From positions 1 through 64,000 of the forward strand of contig JAOAJN010000003.1 in NCBI GenBank assembly GCA_026414165.1: a stretch of 64,000 nucleotides of DNA, given 5' to 3'. The notes beneath the pieces are model-generated. The model had not been told where the DNA came from and did no database searches. It saw only the letters and a list, made by a program, of their open reading frames with translations. Source of the stretch: Candidatus Methanomethylicaceae archaeon (lineage in GTDB: Archaea; Thermoproteota; Methanomethylicia; Methanomethylicales; Methanomethylicaceae). Both the position numbers and the translations under genes were made by a program. Every line of letters starts with the position of its first letter. The first letter of the stretch is position 1. Positions 27,874 to 36,077 of the stretch are shown here, one piece after another.

Positions 27874-28843
27874 CCATAGCCTTGATGTTCCTCGTAGGGG
27901 TTCGCGGGGCGATACCACAGCTCGGCGCCAATATGTCCACCCCGGAATCTATTGCCTGCTTTGAGGCTTTGAAGACCTCCTCCTCAGTGCCCATCAGAAG
28001 CACTCCTGCGGAGGGAACATTTCCAACTATTGCGACTCTTCTGTCTTTTAGTATAGATTTTGCGGTGTTCAAGTCAACTTTCTCCTCTATGCTGAGAGCA
28101 GAGAAGCCACAGTCGGCCATATGACTCAAGATTGGGGTCGCATTCCCACAGATGTGGAGGATTGACGTCTTTGCCACGTTTGCAATGCTCTTCAGGGGGC
28201 TTTTGGAGAACTTTTCGAACATCCTAGGACTCAAAACCGAGGGCGATGCGGTAGGATCGGCAGGAGCAATAATATCGGCGCCCTCTTGTATCAGAGCTTT
28301 CGTATAAATAACACAAGCATCCTCTGCGGCCTCTATGTATTTCGCGACCTCGTCTGGTTTTTTGATCATCATCAAGCAGAGGCGCTCAACGCCAAGAAGG
28401 TGACCAGCCAATGTGGTAGGTCCTTCGAATCCCACGATTAATGGTACGTCAAACTTCATTTCCTTAATTTTGTGGATAGCATCAAATATTGTCTGGATCC
28501 TGGTACTTTCTAATAGCTTTTCAGTGTTTGGGGTTTTGCCTTGATCGTAAAGGGTTTTTGCAACTGCTGGTTGACGATCGTTCCTACCCCGGTCTATGAT
28601 GCAGCCCATCGACTCGGCCAAGACTGTTAGGCAGAACGGAATCCGGACACCCTCCAAGCCCGCCACGGTGTGTGCAGCCGAGGCCAATTTTGCCATCAGA
28701 TCCGCATCAAAGCTCGCATCCGGCCAGTAAGCCCCAGAAGCCTCCATAAGTTCGCAAGTTCCAGTCTGGGTAGCTGAAAGAACAGACGGACGGTCGACGC
28801 GTTCATAATTTAAAATCTTGAGCGTCCTTTCTTTTGGGGTCAT
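27851..28843 (-). CDS. MtaA/CmuA-type URO-D-fold methyltransferase
   Basis: Uroporphyrinogen decarboxylase-fold protein of the methylcobalamin:thiol methyltransferase type. The Zn motif is intact: SILHICGNATP gives His-x-Cys and LAPSCGIAP gives the third ligand. TPKERTLKILNYERVDRPSV is the family opening. In methanogens MtaA moves a methyl group from a corrinoid protein to coenzyme M; here the acceptor is unknown. ATG 28843 has GGTGAGG just upstream. The gene lies 35 bp after cstA on the same strand, so the two are probably one transcript. Confidence 0.85.
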   Translation of the reverse strand: MTPKERTLKILNYERVDRPSVLSATQTGTCELMEASGAYWPDASFDADLMAKLASAAHTVAGLEGVRIPFCLTVLAESMGCIIDRGRNDRQPAVAKTLYDQGKTPNTEKLLESTRIQTIFDAIHKIKEMKFDVPLIVGFEGPTTLAGHLLGVERLCLMMIKKPDEVAKYIEAAEDACVIYTKALIQEGADIIAPADPTASPSVLSPRMFEKFSKSPLKSIANVAKTSILHICGNATPILSHMADCGFSALSIEEKVDLNTAKSILKDRRVAIVGNVPSAGVLLMGTEEEVFKASKQAIDSGVDILAPSCGIAPRTPTRNIKAMVRAALSP

Positions 28844-28878
28844 ATTCCTCACCAAGGGAAAAAAGAAAAAGAAGTATT

Positions 28879-30555
28879 TTAGAATTCCTCGAACTTGAGG
28901 AACTTCTCCTTCTCCTCGGGCGTGTAGCCACGTCTCCACCTGCGCCTCGCCCACTCAAAGACGTATATTAAGGTCACCACAGCAGCGATGAGCGAAACAG
29001 TTCCAGGAACGACGGCTCCCGCACTATAATTCCACCATGCGCCGTAGATGGATGCGGGAAGGGATATGCCGAGAAGTGTGACCAACATCGCGATCCTCCA
29101 GAATATAGGATTCTTGTCATGAAGTCTGCACCACTCTCCGACAATTATAAAGGAGAAGACCGCTAAGGATGTGGAGAGAATCGGAAATAGAGCCCATATC
29201 TGCAGGTAGGCGCCGCTCAGCGCAAGACCTATGACGAGACAGGCAGTAATTGTGGCAGCGATCCACCTTGAAGCAGAGACATATCTTGTTATCTTCTTCT
29301 TTGTCACTAGTTGGACGAATTCTATACCTAGGACGCGCATGTTTCTGAAGCCCGAATAGAAAGTACTCATTATAAAGACCATCACAACCCACATACCAAA
29401 TACTTTCAGTAGTGTGGGATCCGCGAAAGGCATTATAGAACCTACGATCTTCGCGAAGCCGAGCCCAAAGGCAGCAGTCCATCCAGCCTTTAATGCAGGT
29501 ATATATGTACTGACTGGTAGGACTAGCATCGCCAAGAATGCGGTCCAAAGACCAACGCTTTCGAGAACCTCTCCGCCGTATCCGATAATTCTAACCCACC
29601 TTTCCTCTGGGAAACGCTTACACGTGTAAGCACCTATCCAGAAAACATGCATACCAGTAAGAGCCCCGCATGACACCATCATAGTTATTCCTGGATAGAA
29701 CCACCCGCTGGGAGTCAATGCCTTGTCATAGAATAGGAGGGCAGGATAATCGGTTATGGGGAAGTTTCCCACCAGGGCGCCTAGAAACAGCAAAACAACT
29801 CCAGTAGCCATGTATAAGAACATCATGAAATTTGATGGTTCCGAGTAGAGCCAGTTTGGTAGACATGCCGCCAATATTCCAACTATCGCAAGAAACACGT
29901 ACCATGCTTCAGCAGACATCTTAAACGGATAAAGTAGACCCACATAAATCGCGACAAGAAATATAATGTACTGGATGATGCCGACCAGCCAAATCGGCCA
30001 ACCCTTCCTATAAAGAAGGTAGCCGAAGGGAGGACCTATAACCGCAAGTAAAAGAACGGGGACAAATAGAGCAGGCGTAGAAGTGGTCCCAGCCACAACC
30101 AGTCTGACAAAAGCAGCACAGAAACTGACTATGGCAATATATCCAATAAATGTGAATAAAATTCCCGAGAGAGGTGTTATCCACCTGTATGAGACCTCGC
30201 TGGCGGTCTGTCCACGCTCACGCATCATCACGAAACCTGTGGCGTAGTCGTGGACTGACCCCAAGAATATGTTAACCGGCAATACGTACAAAATGCCCGA
30301 TGCCCAACCCCACTGGGCGATGGCCACACCCCCAGACAGCGGTGCGCCTCCCGCTGTTGCCGCCCAATGATCACCAAATAGAGATATTGGATTTGCGGGG
30401 TAGAAGTCGAAGTCATCTCTAAAGGCGCATGCAGGAGTCTTTCTACTAGGATCTGGAGTGAAGTATGCCTTCTCAAGTCTCTTAGAAACAACGAAGACGC
30501 CAAAGAGATAGAACGCGATTGCTATTATCACTAGGTAGGCAGTAGTCATTTCCAT
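28879..30555 (-). CDS. cstA: CstA-family transporter
   Basis: Polytopic protein of about 15 helices. The conserved CstA start is present: TPACAFRDDFDFYP then GDHWAATAGGAPLSGG (near 60) and GSVHDYATGFVMMRERG (near 97). Known members take up peptides or pyruvate under starvation. 558 aa is shorter than E. coli CstA (about 700) and typical of archaeal and Gram-positive forms. AAGGTG precedes ATG 30555. Pairing with a corrinoid-type methyltransferase is unusual. Confidence 0.9.
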   Translation of the reverse strand: MEMTTAYLVIIAIAFYLFGVFVVSKRLEKAYFTPDPSRKTPACAFRDDFDFYPANPISLFGDHWAATAGGAPLSGGVAIAQWGWASGILYVLPVNIFLGSVHDYATGFVMMRERGQTASEVSYRWITPLSGILFTFIGYIAIVSFCAAFVRLVVAGTTSTPALFVPVLLLAVIGPPFGYLLYRKGWPIWLVGIIQYIIFLVAIYVGLLYPFKMSAEAWYVFLAIVGILAACLPNWLYSEPSNFMMFLYMATGVVLLFLGALVGNFPITDYPALLFYDKALTPSGWFYPGITMMVSCGALTGMHVFWIGAYTCKRFPEERWVRIIGYGGEVLESVGLWTAFLAMLVLPVSTYIPALKAGWTAAFGLGFAKIVGSIMPFADPTLLKVFGMWVVMVFIMSTFYSGFRNMRVLGIEFVQLVTKKKITRYVSASRWIAATITACLVIGLALSGAYLQIWALFPILSTSLAVFSFIIVGEWCRLHDKNPIFWRIAMLVTLLGISLPASIYGAWWNYSAGAVVPGTVSLIAAVVTLIYVFEWARRRWRRGYTPEEKEKFLKFEEF

Positions 30556-30708
30556 AGGATTTTCACCTTTTTGCTCCAGTATTAAAAATATTTATGTTAC
30601 TCTATATAATATTTTTGAAAAATTTTATATTTTGAGTGCCAATATAAATGTAATATATAATTGTGATATAAAATTTTAGTTTGTTCTAAGTAAAACGCTT
30701 AATAAAAA

Positions 30709-31347
30709 TCATGAAATTAAAAACCTTAAAATTATTATTAAAAACCAGAATAGTAAAACACCTATGGAGATCACTTCCATATATTTTTCCAACTTCAGAT
30801 GCCTGAATATTGCCTCAAAGACCTTACCACCGTCCATAAGGGGTGCTGGGATCGCGTTAATAGTCAAAAGCCAAAAGTTGGCAACGGACATTATGTGCAA
30901 ATGGGGGCTCAAAGTTAGGAATGGGAGAAACAGCAAAAATAGCAATAAGTTGGATCCCAAACCGCTCGAATAAAATGGTAGCTGGATTTTAGAATAAGTT
31001 TCGGGGGTTATGTCAGCCTTAACGAATCCGCCCCAGATGCCAGATATAGAGATCCCCGTCGAGATGTTCTTGACCTCCCTGTTTGCGAGAACAACTATGT
31101 GAGAAAACTCGTGTATGAAAAGACCTAATATTAAAGCGATGATTAAAAATATGAATGTGAAGGAGTCTATGAGAAAAGGTAAGAAAAATTTTGGAATAGA
31201 TCCACAGGCAAAGAATAGGGTTATACATGCGAGAACAAATGGAACAGATAAAAACCCAAGGCTGCAAACAACAACCTCATAGGTTTTGAAGGCTTTTTTG
31301 TTCGATTTGCAGGTTTTCACTATTGCCTCTGTGATCAGAAGCCTCAC
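30709..31347 (-). CDS. M50-family (site-2-type) membrane metalloprotease
   Basis: Intramembrane zinc protease. IHEFSHIVV holds HExxH (near 83-87), and NAIPAPLMDGGKVFEA (near 165) is the second M50 motif NxxPxxxxDGG. About five to six membrane helices; no PDZ domain. Start GTG 31347, seven bases after the stop of the winged-helix gene, so co-transcribed. Site-2 proteases usually cut membrane-bound regulators. 30556-30708, before cstA, is AT-rich and holds only promoter-like sequence. Confidence 0.85.
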   Translation of the reverse strand: MRLLITEAIVKTCKSNKKAFKTYEVVVCSLGFLSVPFVLACITLFFACGSIPKFFLPFLIDSFTFIFLIIALILGLFIHEFSHIVVLANREVKNISTGISISGIWGGFVKADITPETYSKIQLPFYSSGLGSNLLLFLLFLPFLTLSPHLHIMSVANFWLLTINAIPAPLMDGGKVFEAIFRHLKLEKYMEVISIGVLLFWFLIIILRFLIS

Positions 31348-31354
31348 TTTCCAA

Positions 31355-31681
31355 TCATGTTTGTTTCTTGTACTCTTTGTAAGCGTCCAGCCCAGCCTTA
31401 GTCAATGTGAGTTTTGATGTTATTAGTCCTTTCTTCTCTTTCAGATACCCCATCGCTACGAGATCCTTGACTGCTAATCTGAACATATCAGCCCAACCTT
31501 TCGTGCCAGCGGCGGTGCCCTTTATTCCGCTGTCCTTCCTCTTCGTCATTTCACTAGAAACATATCCAAGCACATCGCCGCTACCAATTTCAACCGATTC
31601 TATTTTGCTCTCGTCCCCAACTTTTTTTAGTATTCCTTCGATTATCAGTTCTTGCATAACTGTAAATTTTTTCTTTTCCAT
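31355..31681 (-). CDS. Small winged-helix-like protein
   Basis: 108 aa, soluble and basic. The C-terminal part (DLVAMGYLKEKKGLITSKLT then LTKAGLDAYKEY) looks like the recognition wing and last helix of a winged-helix DNA-binding protein; the N-terminal FTVMQELIIEGILKK would be helix 1. Not matched to a named family. The ATG is about 22 nt from the shared TATA element at 31698, so it should be leaderless. It precedes the M50 protease gene. Confidence 0.65.
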   Translation of the reverse strand: MEKKKFTVMQELIIEGILKKVGDESKIESVEIGSGDVLGYVSSEMTKRKDSGIKGTAAGTKGWADMFRLAVKDLVAMGYLKEKKGLITSKLTLTKAGLDAYKEYKKQT

Positions 31682-31697
31682 TATGAAAACCCGAATA

Positions 31698-31708
31698 ACT
31701 ATATATTT
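31698..31708. promoter_or_regulatory. Near-symmetric TATA element serving two divergent genes
   Basis: ACTATATATTT reads as a TATA box on both strands. It is about 22 nt from ATG 31681 on the minus strand and about 26 nt from a predicted start near 31729 on the plus strand. One box may drive both the winged-helix/M50 operon and the membrane/FtsX-like operon. Confidence 0.45.
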
Positions 31709-31733
31709 GCAGAGAATATAAAAAAATTTTTAG

Positions 31734-32798
31734 TTGGGGAGGATCGTTATAGATTATTTTTCATTATTCAAGATTACCATAGCCATGTCCTTTCCATCAG
31801 CAATAGTCGTTCACTATCTAATACCGTTGATTGTGTGGTTCAAGAATCAAGATTTGCTTATAGTGGCCCTAGCACTCACCTCGTATTACGCAGGGTTTAC
31901 GCTTGGGACGCATTATGGTCTTTGGTCGAGGGCGACTCTGTCAAGAATGGCCGGGACTTTCATGACTGCGCATGTAATAACTACGCTGCTCCTTGGAGCC
32001 TATGGCTACGGCTATATGGCCCCAATTTTTTCAATGCTGGTAGGCGCAACCACAGGAGGGCTCCTTTCACTCCCATCTTCAAAAGTAATGAGTATCCCAA
32101 CAGCATCTCTTCTCTCGGCATTTCCCCTTTTTGGGAGTATTTTAATGGAATTTTATGGAGCGGATTCAGTTTTAGTTGCATCAGGAATGCTGGCTTTTTT
32201 GTCTTCAGTTTTATTGCTGATCTCGATGAAAATAATCGTTCCAAAGCCAAAAATGGTGGAGGATGGGAAGTTAGGACTTTCCTTGGATGGATGGTTAATT
32301 GCACTTGGAATCGGCCTTGGGGGCACCATGGGAACGGTTTTGATGCCAGTTATAGCGGTTGTTGCTTTGGAAGTTGAGGTTATTTATGTGGGGCTGATAA
32401 TCACAATATCGCTTGTAACAATTCAAGTAATTGCCTTGAGGTTGCGCAAGCAGAACGTGATCTACAAAAGCATCGGAACTATCACGGCGTTGTCAATATT
32501 TTTTGTTTTTCTGATTATGGGGCTCCAAGACAATATTTTTATCTTCCTAGTCCTGTGGTTCTTGGCAATTGTAGACCTAAGTTACTGCAACTCCTTTTTG
32601 GTGGTCGCCAACAGAACCCTTAAGAAGTTTGACGAGAAAATTTTCATGTTAGTTTCAAATATTCTGTGTATGTTTGGGCCCTTACTCGCCGTTTTAATTT
32701 GGGCAATGGGGTCTTACCAATTAATTTTTTACTTTAGTGCCTTCTTAATACTAATTGGATGGATTGCAATGCGGAGGTTTCTGAAAGAGGTAAAATAG
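31734..32798 (+). CDS. Polytopic membrane protein, MFS-like
   Basis: About ten to twelve hydrophobic helices over 354 aa. It contains no recognisable MFS motif A, though SLDGWLIALGIGLGGTMGTV could start a second half. I do not assign a substrate. Starts considered: TTG 31734, only about five bases after the predicted transcript start, or ATA 31749, which stands exactly six bases after GGGGAGG. The stop is followed immediately by the ATG of the FtsX-like gene. Confidence 0.65.
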   Translation: MGRIVIDYFSLFKITIAMSFPSAIVVHYLIPLIVWFKNQDLLIVALALTSYYAGFTLGTHYGLWSRATLSRMAGTFMTAHVITTLLLGAYGYGYMAPIFSMLVGATTGGLLSLPSSKVMSIPTASLLSAFPLFGSILMEFYGADSVLVASGMLAFLSSVLLLISMKIIVPKPKMVEDGKLGLSLDGWLIALGIGLGGTMGTVLMPVIAVVALEVEVIYVGLIITISLVTIQVIALRLRKQNVIYKSIGTITALSIFFVFLIMGLQDNIFIFLVLWFLAIVDLSYCNSFLVVANRTLKKFDEKIFMLVSNILCMFGPLLAVLIWAMGSYQLIFYFSAFLILIGWIAMRRFLKEVK

Positions 32799-33722
32799 AT
32801 GGGGTTGATGGATGAGGTTTTGGACCCAAAGTCCTCTACAATACTCAGGATCGCATTGGGAAAAATAACACAAAGGATTCCGCTGACTCTTTGCACGGTG
32901 TTAAGTGTGGCACTGGTAACCTACGCATTCATATTTGTAGAGGTGGCTGTTGAGGGGTTATCGCTTGCATCTATATTGTTGCTAACATTTTTTTTGGCAA
33001 TAACGATGTCGTTTGCTCTGGAATACGACAGTAAAGACGAACTCATGGTTCTAATAAATCTGGGAGTTTCACCATCAGACATTTTCAAACTCGGAATATT
33101 CAGGGTGTTGATCATTTCTTTCATGGGATACCTGATCGGTGTTTTAGTCTCCTTAATATGGCCACTCTCAGGAATAAAGAACGTTATGTTGTTTTATTCG
33201 TTTTTGATAGCGACTGCTTTAGGGATCATCCCCCCGATCTATTCCTCATTGAGATCTATGCGCGTAAGTCTTCTTGGAAGAGCTGCATTTAAGCCTTTGA
33301 CAGAGAATGAGGTGCCAGTAGCATTATCGCCATCGGAATTGGTGGAGGTTAGAGAGTTCATTAAAGAGAGGTTAAAAGACCGACAAGACATAACGATTGT
33401 AGACTGCTCAGTAGGTAATGGAACACTCAACCTAGTTTGTAGGTACCTTGGAGACTTTGGGAGGGAGACTTTTGCCCTACTCGCAACCGTAGGCGTAAAT
33501 CCAGACGAAGCTCTCAGAAACGATGATACTCTACCAGCAGTTAGGTTAAGGGTGAGAATAGAAGAGGGCAAAAATCCGGTCATTGAGTGTTGGGAAGGCA
33601 GGGATGAAAAACATAAGAAAAGGTCGGCTATTTCTTTGAGCTTCCAGAGCCTTGTCCGACAGCTATTAATAGAGTATAAGGTTTACAGGGGCAAGCTCAG
33701 AGGTATAGAGTATCGCACATGA
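32799..33722 (+). CDS. FtsX-like membrane protein with C-terminal cytosolic domain
   Basis: Four helices within residues 25-160, then a soluble domain. The segment DELMVLINLGVSPSDIFKLG followed by IFRVLIISFMGYLIGVLVS is typical of FtsX/MacB permeases (alignment of the LxxLGxxxxDI loop with a helix). The C-terminal 140 residues contain a DCSVGNGTLNLVCRY stretch that I do not recognise. It abuts the preceding membrane gene. An ABC ATPase of the LolD/MacB class lies 1 kb away on the other strand and could be its partner. Confidence 0.6.
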   Translation: MGLMDEVLDPKSSTILRIALGKITQRIPLTLCTVLSVALVTYAFIFVEVAVEGLSLASILLLTFFLAITMSFALEYDSKDELMVLINLGVSPSDIFKLGIFRVLIISFMGYLIGVLVSLIWPLSGIKNVMLFYSFLIATALGIIPPIYSSLRSMRVSLLGRAAFKPLTENEVPVALSPSELVEVREFIKERLKDRQDITIVDCSVGNGTLNLVCRYLGDFGRETFALLATVGVNPDEALRNDDTLPAVRLRVRIEEGKNPVIECWEGRDEKHKKRSAISLSFQSLVRQLLIEYKVYRGKLRGIEYRT

Positions 33723-33737
33723 TCGATAAGATCAAAG

Positions 33738-33758
33738 ATTAGTAATTAGTAATTAGTA
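33738..33758. repeat. Three tandem copies of ATTAGTA
   Basis: Seven-base unit repeated exactly three times just after the FtsX-like gene. Probably simple sequence; too short for a CRISPR or origin iteron claim. Confidence 0.6.
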
Positions 33759-33832
33759 AAAAATGGAAAATTTATGAGTGCTCCTTTTGCTTTTAGTAGA
33801 TTTATCAATGAAATACAAATTCTGCAGTAGTG

Positions 33833-34573
33833 TTATAAACTGGGCCGAGATCTCCCTACCGGACAAACCTTAATACATATACCACAGACAGGGGCGGCGT
33901 ATGCTGCTTGATAAGGTTTTTGGGCAAACATCTCCTTAAACTTATTCAATCTAGTAGCACATTTCTGGTGTTCAAAGATCTCCTCCCTAGATGAAGGATA
34001 TGACTCAAATTCTGAGTACTTTAAAGCACCCGAAGGGCACGAGTCGACACATAGCCGGCATTTACCACACTGGTTCTTAAGAGGTTTGCCCGGTTTTAGT
34101 GGCATATCTGTTAGTACAGTCCCCAAGCGAACTCTGGGACCATAAACAGGATTAACTAGCAGACCATTACGACCGATCCACCCAACTCCAGCAGCACATG
34201 CGAAAGCTTTATGGGAGGCATGACCCAGCTCCTTCAAGATGTCCACCCTAAGTGACGCGGGAATGACAAGAGTTGAAAACCCCTTCTCTGCTATCCATCC
34301 AGACAATTTTAGTGTTATGGAGTCAATTAACGCATTAGCGGAGTGATAGGCGTGGGCGTATAGTATTCCAGGATCTTCGAGGCTTATTCTCTCCACTGCT
34401 ATGTTGGGAAGCGGGACAGCTACAGATATTGCATACCTAAAATCTTTTAATAGAACACCGCCAAAGGTCGGGAGGTCTTTAAGTAGTAAGAGGTCTGCAA
34501 CGCCAGCTACAGCAGCTCCGGATGACCTTGCGAGCGAGAGGATCTCCTCAGTATCTTTAATAGGATTTTTCAA
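33833..34573 (-). CDS. QueG-like 4Fe-4S protein (second copy)
   Basis: Same architecture as the protein at 3851: SGAAVAGVADLLLLKD then a KDFRYAISVAVPLPN block, and two cluster motifs CGKCRLCVDSCPSGAL and CGICIKVCPVG with a further Cys in HQKCATRL. No catalytic assignment. The start is TTG 34573 with GGGGTG eight bases upstream and a TATA-like CATAAATC at 34608. The two copies differ clearly in sequence, so the duplication is old. Confidence 0.75.
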   Translation of the reverse strand: MKNPIKDTEEILSLARSSGAAVAGVADLLLLKDLPTFGGVLLKDFRYAISVAVPLPNIAVERISLEDPGILYAHAYHSANALIDSITLKLSGWIAEKGFSTLVIPASLRVDILKELGHASHKAFACAAGVGWIGRNGLLVNPVYGPRVRLGTVLTDMPLKPGKPLKNQCGKCRLCVDSCPSGALKYSEFESYPSSREEIFEHQKCATRLNKFKEMFAQKPYQAAYAAPVCGICIKVCPVGRSRPSL

Positions 34574-34616
34574 GCATGTCGCACCCCATAACTAATCTAT
34601 TTGAAGAAGATTTATG

Positions 34617-34710
34617 CGTTTGTGAAGTTGGTTTTGATTTTCGTTTTTACCTTTTTGTGGCGAACGTTTGGTTTTGGTTTTATTTTTTATTTTTATTATT
34701 TTATATATTT
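34617..34710. other. T-rich, G/T-skewed intergenic tract
   Basis: The plus strand is dominated by T with G and nearly free of C (TTGGTTTTGGTTTTATTTTTT). It separates the ABC ATPase stop from the QueG-like gene. A-rich in the transcript sense; may act as a spacer or weak boundary. Confidence 0.4.
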
Positions 34711-34722
34711 AAACAAGTTCAA

Positions 34723-35400
34723 TTAGTCGATTTTGAGTAATCGTCCATTCATAAGGTTGATAATCATGTCCGCGTCCTCGATCAATGACTGCTCAAGGGT
34801 GGTGACTATATAAAGCGACTGAGTCTCCCTTTGCTTCTTCTTTATAATGTTGGCGATTCTTTTCGAGTTCTCAAAGTCAAGATGGGCGGTTGGTTCGTCC
34901 AGTATAACAATTGGTGGCGATCCTATGATTGTTTGGGCAAAACTGACACGCTCATACTCACCGCCACTCAGCTGTGTTGGTTTGTGGTTTATTCTATCAG
35001 AGAGTCCAACCTCTTCCAAAAGTCCTTTAGCAGATTTGATCGCTTTATCCCTGTCTACAAAATTGAAGAGTAGAGGCAGAGCGACATTCTCCAAGATAGT
35101 CAATTGTGGAATCAACACAGGATCCTGCGGCTTAAAGCCTATCTTCTTTCTCCTGAACCAAGCTAACTCGTAGGCACCTAGACGGGAAATCTCTACACCA
35201 TCTATGAAGACAGAGCCCACTGTTGGACTCTCCAGCCCAGAAATTATACGAATTAAGGTGGTCTTGCCAGCCCCGGATGGTCCGGCTATAACCACGATCC
35301 CTTTCTCAGGGAAATCAATAGTCAAAGAGTCCAGTGCAAGAACTTCCTTTCCCGCAACCTCATAAAGTTTTGAGACTGAGTTTACAAAGACCTTAGGTAT
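34723..35400 (-). CDS. ABC transporter ATPase (LolD/MacB type), probable AUA start
   Basis: All ATPase motifs are present: Walker A GPSGAGKTT, Q-loop KPQDP, signature LSGGE, Walker B VILDEPTAH. Homology reaches upstream of the first conventional start (TTG 35325): codons 35398-35326 add PKVFVNSVSKLYEVAGKEV then LALDS, which includes the A-loop Tyr. That extension contains no ATG, GTG or TTG. The only sensible start is ATA 35400, six bases after GGAGGA (35407-35412). The frame is closed by the TAG stop of the corrinoid gene at 35422. Likely partner: an FtsX-type permease. Confidence 0.85.
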   Translation of the reverse strand: MPKVFVNSVSKLYEVAGKEVLALDSLTIDFPEKGIVVIAGPSGAGKTTLIRIISGLESPTVGSVFIDGVEISRLGAYELAWFRRKKIGFKPQDPVLIPQLTILENVALPLLFNFVDRDKAIKSAKGLLEEVGLSDRINHKPTQLSGGEYERVSFAQTIIGSPPIVILDEPTAHLDFENSKRIANIIKKKQRETQSLYIVTTLEQSLIEDADMIINLMNGRLLKID

Positions 35401-35406
35401 AAGCCG

Positions 35407-35412
35407 TCCTCC
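35407..35412 (-). promoter_or_regulatory. Shine-Dalgarno site pointing to an AUA start
   Basis: Minus-strand GGAGGA, with six bases before ATA at 35400-35398. No conventional start codon occurs in frame for another 75 bases. Confidence 0.6.
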
Positions 35413-35421
35413 AAAAAAAGT

Positions 35422-36066
35422 CTATTTGGCGGTTAGGCTCCTCACTATCCCAACCGCCTCAGAGGCGTCCTTCCCCCAGCTGTCTGCCCCTATGGACTTC
35501 GCATAGTCCATGGTCGTTGGAGCCCCGCCTATCATGATCTTAACCTTGTCCCGGTACCCCTCCTTGAGAAGGAGGTCAACCACCTTCTTCATGCCAGGCA
35601 TTGTGGTAGTCATTAGGGCGGACATTCCTATGACTTCGGCTCCATGATCCTTGACAGCCTTTACGAAATCTGACAATGGGACGTCCTTCCCCAAGTCGAT
35701 TACCCTGAACCCAGCGCTGTCCAGCATTATCTTGACCAGGTTCTTGCCGATGTCGTGTATGTCGCCCTCTACCACTCCTAATACAACGGTTATAGGCTTC
35801 GCGGTCTTGTCCACCTTTATATGAGGTTTGAGTATTTCAACTGCCACATTCATGGCACTCGCAGAGAGAAGGACTTCGGGGACGTAGTACTCGCCCTTCT
35901 CGTAGAGCTCGCTCACGACCCTCATGCCCTCAGCGAGCCCTTTCATTATGGCTTCGTATGCGTCAATATTGTTCTTAACGGCTTCCTCGGCCCATTTTTT
36001 TGCTCCTTCCTCATCGCCATCTACCACACATTTCGCAAGGTTCTTGAAGAGTTCCTCCTTATCCAT
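35422..36066 (-). CDS. Corrinoid protein of a methyltransferase system (MtaC/MtgC-like)
   Basis: Carries a methyl group on cobalamin between two methyltransferases. The helical cap domain is at the N-terminus (MDKEELFKNLAKCVVDGDEE), and the B12 site is EGDIHDIGKNLV (DxHxxG) near 97, followed by GMSALMTTTMPGM. 214 aa is normal. ATG 36066 has GGGGGTGG seven bases upstream; the longer frame to 36159 has no family similarity and overlaps the upstream gene. It follows the MtaA-like gene by 11 bases, so the two act as a pair. Confidence 0.92.
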   Translation of the reverse strand: MDKEELFKNLAKCVVDGDEEGAKKWAEEAVKNNIDAYEAIMKGLAEGMRVVSELYEKGEYYVPEVLLSASAMNVAVEILKPHIKVDKTAKPITVVLGVVEGDIHDIGKNLVKIMLDSAGFRVIDLGKDVPLSDFVKAVKDHGAEVIGMSALMTTTMPGMKKVVDLLLKEGYRDKVKIMIGGAPTTMDYAKSIGADSWGKDASEAVGIVRSLTAK

Positions 36067-36077
36067 ATATCCACCCC

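Noticed and set aside
28844-28954. N-terminal extension of the MtaA-like protein
   Set aside because: It overlaps the end of cstA, reads through a phenylalanine run and lacks family similarity; the ATG at 28843 has a strong SD.
33738-33758. ATTAGTA repeats as a CRISPR or replication iterons
   Set aside because: Only three 7-base units with no spacers and no replication gene nearby.
35422-35424. In-frame TAG between corrinoid protein and ABC ATPase as a pyrrolysine or readthrough codon
   Set aside because: The corrinoid protein ends at its normal length, the ATPase has its own SD, and TAG ends other genes here (for example at 32796 and 51402).
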